From the NCBI GenBank assembly GCA_002495525.1, contig DAFS01000035.1:1-7806 (forward strand): a DNA stretch of 7,806 bases, written 5' to 3'. Each line of letters opens with the position of its first letter. Within the stretch, counting starts at the first letter, position 1. The notes beneath the pieces were generated by a model, which was given only the letters and a program-made list of their open reading frames with translations, had not been told where the DNA came from and did not search any database. Shown in pieces: positions 5,725 to 7,806 of this stretch. The DNA is from Euryarchaeota archaeon UBA89 (GTDB taxonomy: Archaea > Thermoplasmatota > Poseidoniia > Poseidoniales > Thalassarchaeaceae). Position numbers and translations under genes: made by a program.

Positions 5725-7647
5725 TTGGTGGACAGGAAACCTAATGTTATTGGATCTGCATTAATGGCAGGTATATACTGGGGTATGCTATTCTATTGGT
5801 TACGTGATGATCTACTAGACGGTGCTCCAGATGAACAAATGAGAGCACTTCGAATGTTCATAGTTTCTATACCATATGTTGCATATATCATGTGGTGTGC
5901 GATGACCGATTTACCAGATAATATCAAGGATATTCCATATGTAGGACGTATGTTTAAACCAGGAATATGGTTAATTTCAGTTATAGGTCTGGCATATTGG
6001 GGATGGGTCGATACGGCTGCTGTAGGATTCTTGTTAGTAGGTGTAGCACTACTCGGAGTTGCTATCGCTATGTCTTTAGTTTGCCTATTGTATTCTGGTC
6101 CAGAGAGTAGCCGATTGTACGGACTTAGAAGGTTCGTGGATGTCTACCCAAGTATTACAAAACCAGAGGGTCACGTTCGTTTCAATCAGAAATTATGGAC
6201 TACAACTCTTGTTCTAATAATATATTTCATGATGACCAATGTTATGATTTATGGTCTTTCAGATTCAACCTTAGATATATTTTCTTCGTTCAGAGCTATT
6301 ATGGCGGGAGCATCGGGTTCAATTATGCATCTAGGGATTGGCCCTATTGTTACAGGTTCAATTATTATGCAACTTTTCGCAGGAGCAAAAATCATACAGC
6401 TTGACTTACAAAACTCTGATGACAAGCAGTTATACCAAGGTGTTCAAAAATTATTAGTTTTGATAATGATTCCTATAGAATCAATCCCTCAAGTATATGG
6501 ATTCTTAGATCCTTCAGAGACTTTGATATTAGATTTCGGTATTGGTTGGGCTAATACGATAATTGTAGCACAATTATTCATGGGTTCATATTTAGTATTC
6601 TTACTTGATGAGTTAGTCAGTAAGTGGGGGATTGGTAGTGGTATTTCCTTGTTTATTGCGGCTGGAGTAGCTCAATCTACTTTCGTTGGAACATTGTCTC
6701 CATTACCTGTAACTGCTGGTTCTCCTCTATCATTCCAAAACCCTCCATCAGGAACTTTACCTATGATTTTCTACACCTTACGAACGGCCACAAATTCTCA
6801 ATTAGTATCGGAGAATGGTTTCGAATTAATTTTATTGAACCATGCTAATCCTATTGCGGCATTAGTATCCTCAATTATTGTTTTCCTAGTAGTTGCTTAT
6901 GCGGAATCAAGTAAGTTGGAATTACCGTTAACTCATGGTAAAGTCCGAGGTCATCGTGGTCAATACCCAATACGTCTTGTTTATGCAAGTAACATTCCTG
7001 TAATTTTGATGGCCGCTCTATTGGCTAATATCAACATGTTCACATTATTATTCTGGAGCCATCCAGTATTGTCAACGGTACCTATTCTTGGCCGTAACGG
7101 TGCCTTTAGTCGAGCACATTGGTTTGGTTCATACGAAGTTGGTGCCACCACACCTTCCGATGGGTTTGCATGGTATTCATCAATGGTTAATGGAGTAGGA
7201 GATTGGTTCTTACCATTATTGAATCAGACTGGAGACGCGTACGGGCATAGCTTGGGGCAACTGATGGTGCACGTACTTGTGTATGTTTTCGTGATGACAG
7301 CAGGGTCTACAGTATTCGCTAAGTTTTGGATCGAAACTACAAATATGGGTGCTAAGGATGTTGCCAAGCAAATCGAAAGAACTGGTATGCAAATACCTGG
7401 TTTTAGAAAGAATCCTGTAGTATTGGAACGTATTTTAGAGAGGTATATTCCTCCTGTGACTCTTTTCTCTGGTGCATTCGTAGGTTTACTAGCAGCAGGT
7501 GCTGATCTTCTCGGTACCGTAGGGAACGCTACAGGAACTGGTTTACTACTAGCGGTCGGAATTATTCTAAGAACTTATGAGCAGATTCAGAAGGAACAAG
7601 CTATGGAAATGCACCCTGTTCTCAGAGAGTTTTTCGGTGCTGATTAA
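5725..7647 (+). CDS. secY: Protein translocase subunit SecY with four-helix N-terminal extension
   Basis: This is the channel-forming subunit of the Sec translocon, which exports and inserts proteins at the cytoplasmic membrane with SecE and Sec61-beta. Numbering is from TTG 5725 (640 residues); in-frame alternatives are GTG 5713 and GTG 5728. Canonical archaeal SecY begins near residue 134. TM1 is about 158-177, and MAGASGSIMHLGIGPIVTGS (193-212) covers the plug/TM2 region. WGIGSGISLFIAAGVAQ (301-317) is TM5. The cytoplasmic 6/7 loop has LPLTHGKVRGHRGQYPIR (400-417) and the 8/9 loop has FWIETTNMGAKDVAKQIERT (534-553), then RYIPP and the last two helices. Before this lie about 130 extra residues with four hydrophobic segments (about 8-26, 42-61, 79-94, 97-123). 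I do not recognise them as a known domain. The loops after TM5 (about 55 residues) and TM7 (about 60) also look long. Archaeal SecY is usually roughly 430-490 residues as I recall. Confidence 0.95.
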   Translation: MVDRKPNVIGSALMAGIYWGMLFYWLRDDLLDGAPDEQMRALRMFIVSIPYVAYIMWCAMTDLPDNIKDIPYVGRMFKPGIWLISVIGLAYWGWVDTAAVGFLLVGVALLGVAIAMSLVCLLYSGPESSRLYGLRRFVDVYPSITKPEGHVRFNQKLWTTTLVLIIYFMMTNVMIYGLSDSTLDIFSSFRAIMAGASGSIMHLGIGPIVTGSIIMQLFAGAKIIQLDLQNSDDKQLYQGVQKLLVLIMIPIESIPQVYGFLDPSETLILDFGIGWANTIIVAQLFMGSYLVFLLDELVSKWGIGSGISLFIAAGVAQSTFVGTLSPLPVTAGSPLSFQNPPSGTLPMIFYTLRTATNSQLVSENGFELILLNHANPIAALVSSIIVFLVVAYAESSKLELPLTHGKVRGHRGQYPIRLVYASNIPVILMAALLANINMFTLLFWSHPVLSTVPILGRNGAFSRAHWFGSYEVGATTPSDGFAWYSSMVNGVGDWFLPLLNQTGDAYGHSLGQLMVHVLVYVFVMTAGSTVFAKFWIETTNMGAKDVAKQIERTGMQIPGFRKNPVVLERILERYIPPVTLFSGAFVGLLAAGADLLGTVGNATGTGLLLAVGIILRTYEQIQKEQAMEMHPVLREFFGAD

Positions 7648-7674
7648 GTAAAAATTCTAAATTATTTTTAAAGA

Positions 7675-7682
7675 TTTTTTTT
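7675..7682 (+). terminator. Candidate archaeal terminator, first T-run
   Basis: Eight consecutive T residues begin 28 bases after the secY stop, preceded by another T-rich patch (7665-7669). Archaeal RNA polymerase terminates at U-runs without needing a hairpin, and no stable stem is evident upstream. Position right after the last operon gene supports the call. Confidence 0.6.
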
Positions 7683-7730
7683 AACATTTCTATTAATCTG
7701 AATTATATTATTTATCATATTTGGGTATCG

Positions 7731-7739
7731 TTTTTTTTT
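7731..7739 (+). terminator. Candidate archaeal terminator, second T-run
   Basis: Nine consecutive T residues followed by AATTTT form a second, stronger T-run about 50 bases after the first. Two successive T-runs are a common arrangement at archaeal 3' ends and would give back-up termination after the long operon. Confidence 0.6.
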
Positions 7740-7754
7740 AATTTTCAAAACATC

Positions 7755-7770
7755 ATTATAATTGTATAAT
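7755..7770. promoter_or_regulatory. Possible TATA-like element of a downstream gene
   Basis: ATTATA-ATTG-TATAAT is a perfect 6-base inverted repeat around a 4-base spacer, lying just after the second T-run. It resembles an archaeal TATA box on either strand. If it served a gene to the right, transcription would start about 25 bases later, near 7790-7800, at the window edge. No clear BRE purine tract is visible, and such a motif is easy to find by chance in AT-rich DNA. Confidence 0.3.
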
Positions 7771-7806
7771 CGATGTACTGAGCCCCAATACCCTTACTTG
7801 TTAGTA

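Larger units (their letters stand above)
7648..7806. other. AT-rich non-coding region after secY
   Basis: No convincing gene is visible on either strand in these 159 bases, which are far richer in A+T than the coding region. The segment holds two long T-runs and one AT-rich inverted repeat, listed separately. The common archaeal arrangement, in which an adenylate kinase gene follows secY closely, is not seen here; the operon appears to end at secY. Confidence 0.7.

Noticed and set aside
6195..6404. A 69-codon open frame inside secY on the same strand.
   Set aside because: It is an alternative frame of the conserved TM1-TM2 region of SecY, with a translation of low complexity and no family resemblance.
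7723..7793. Inverted match GGGTAT (7723-7728) and ATACCC (7788-7793).
   Set aside because: Only six bases pair across a 59-base gap, which is expected by chance and does not support a hairpin or an attachment site.
7745..7804. Possible 3' end of a convergent gene on the minus strand (19 codons open from the edge, then a stop).
   Set aside because: The stretch is too short, AT-rich and without any family signal; it could be chance. Sequence beyond the window would decide.

Overview
The window is a stretch of an archaeal spc-type ribosomal protein operon. All genes are on the + strand and tightly packed, in this order: 3' end of uL24, eS4, uL5, uS14, uS8, uL6, eL32, eL19, uL18, uS5, uL30, uL15, secY. 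The eukaryote/archaea-type members eS4, eL32 and eL19, the archaeal form of SecY, and the gene order exclude a bacterial source. The order is the usual euryarchaeal one. The AT-rich composition, the long SecY and the eL32 with an N-terminal SAP-like domain make me suspect an uncultured Thermoplasmatota lineage, such as marine group II/III. That placement is a guess; domain Archaea is secure.

Layout: bases 1-48 hold the last codons of uL24. Bases 45-5700 hold eleven complete ribosomal protein genes, from eS4 to uL15. They overlap by 1-4 bases (ATGA or TAATG junctions at eS4, uL5, eL19, uL18 and uL30) or are separated by at most 12 bases. Every complete gene has a Shine-Dalgarno-like sequence resembling AGGAGGTGA, 3-6 bases before the start when aligned on the 9-mer, so translation looks leadered and coupled. 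No internal promoter or terminator was seen. From about 5725 to 7647 lies secY. The last 159 bases are non-coding and AT-rich, with two T-runs that look like archaeal terminators and a TATA-like inverted repeat that may belong to the next gene.

The proteins work together: both ribosomal subunits (uS5, uS8, uS14, eS4; uL5, uL6, uL15, uL18, uL24, uL30, eL19, eL32) are made along with the pore of the Sec translocon that ribosomes dock onto.

Most of the window is ordinary conserved machinery. The departures are added domains: (i) eL32 carries a SAP-like domain plus a very acidic linker; (ii) SecY carries about 130 extra N-terminal residues with four predicted membrane helices before its canonical TM1; (iii) uS5 has an Ala/Pro-rich N-terminal extension; (iv) uL15 has an acidic tail. 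No CRISPR array, mobile element, tRNA or obvious new system was found.
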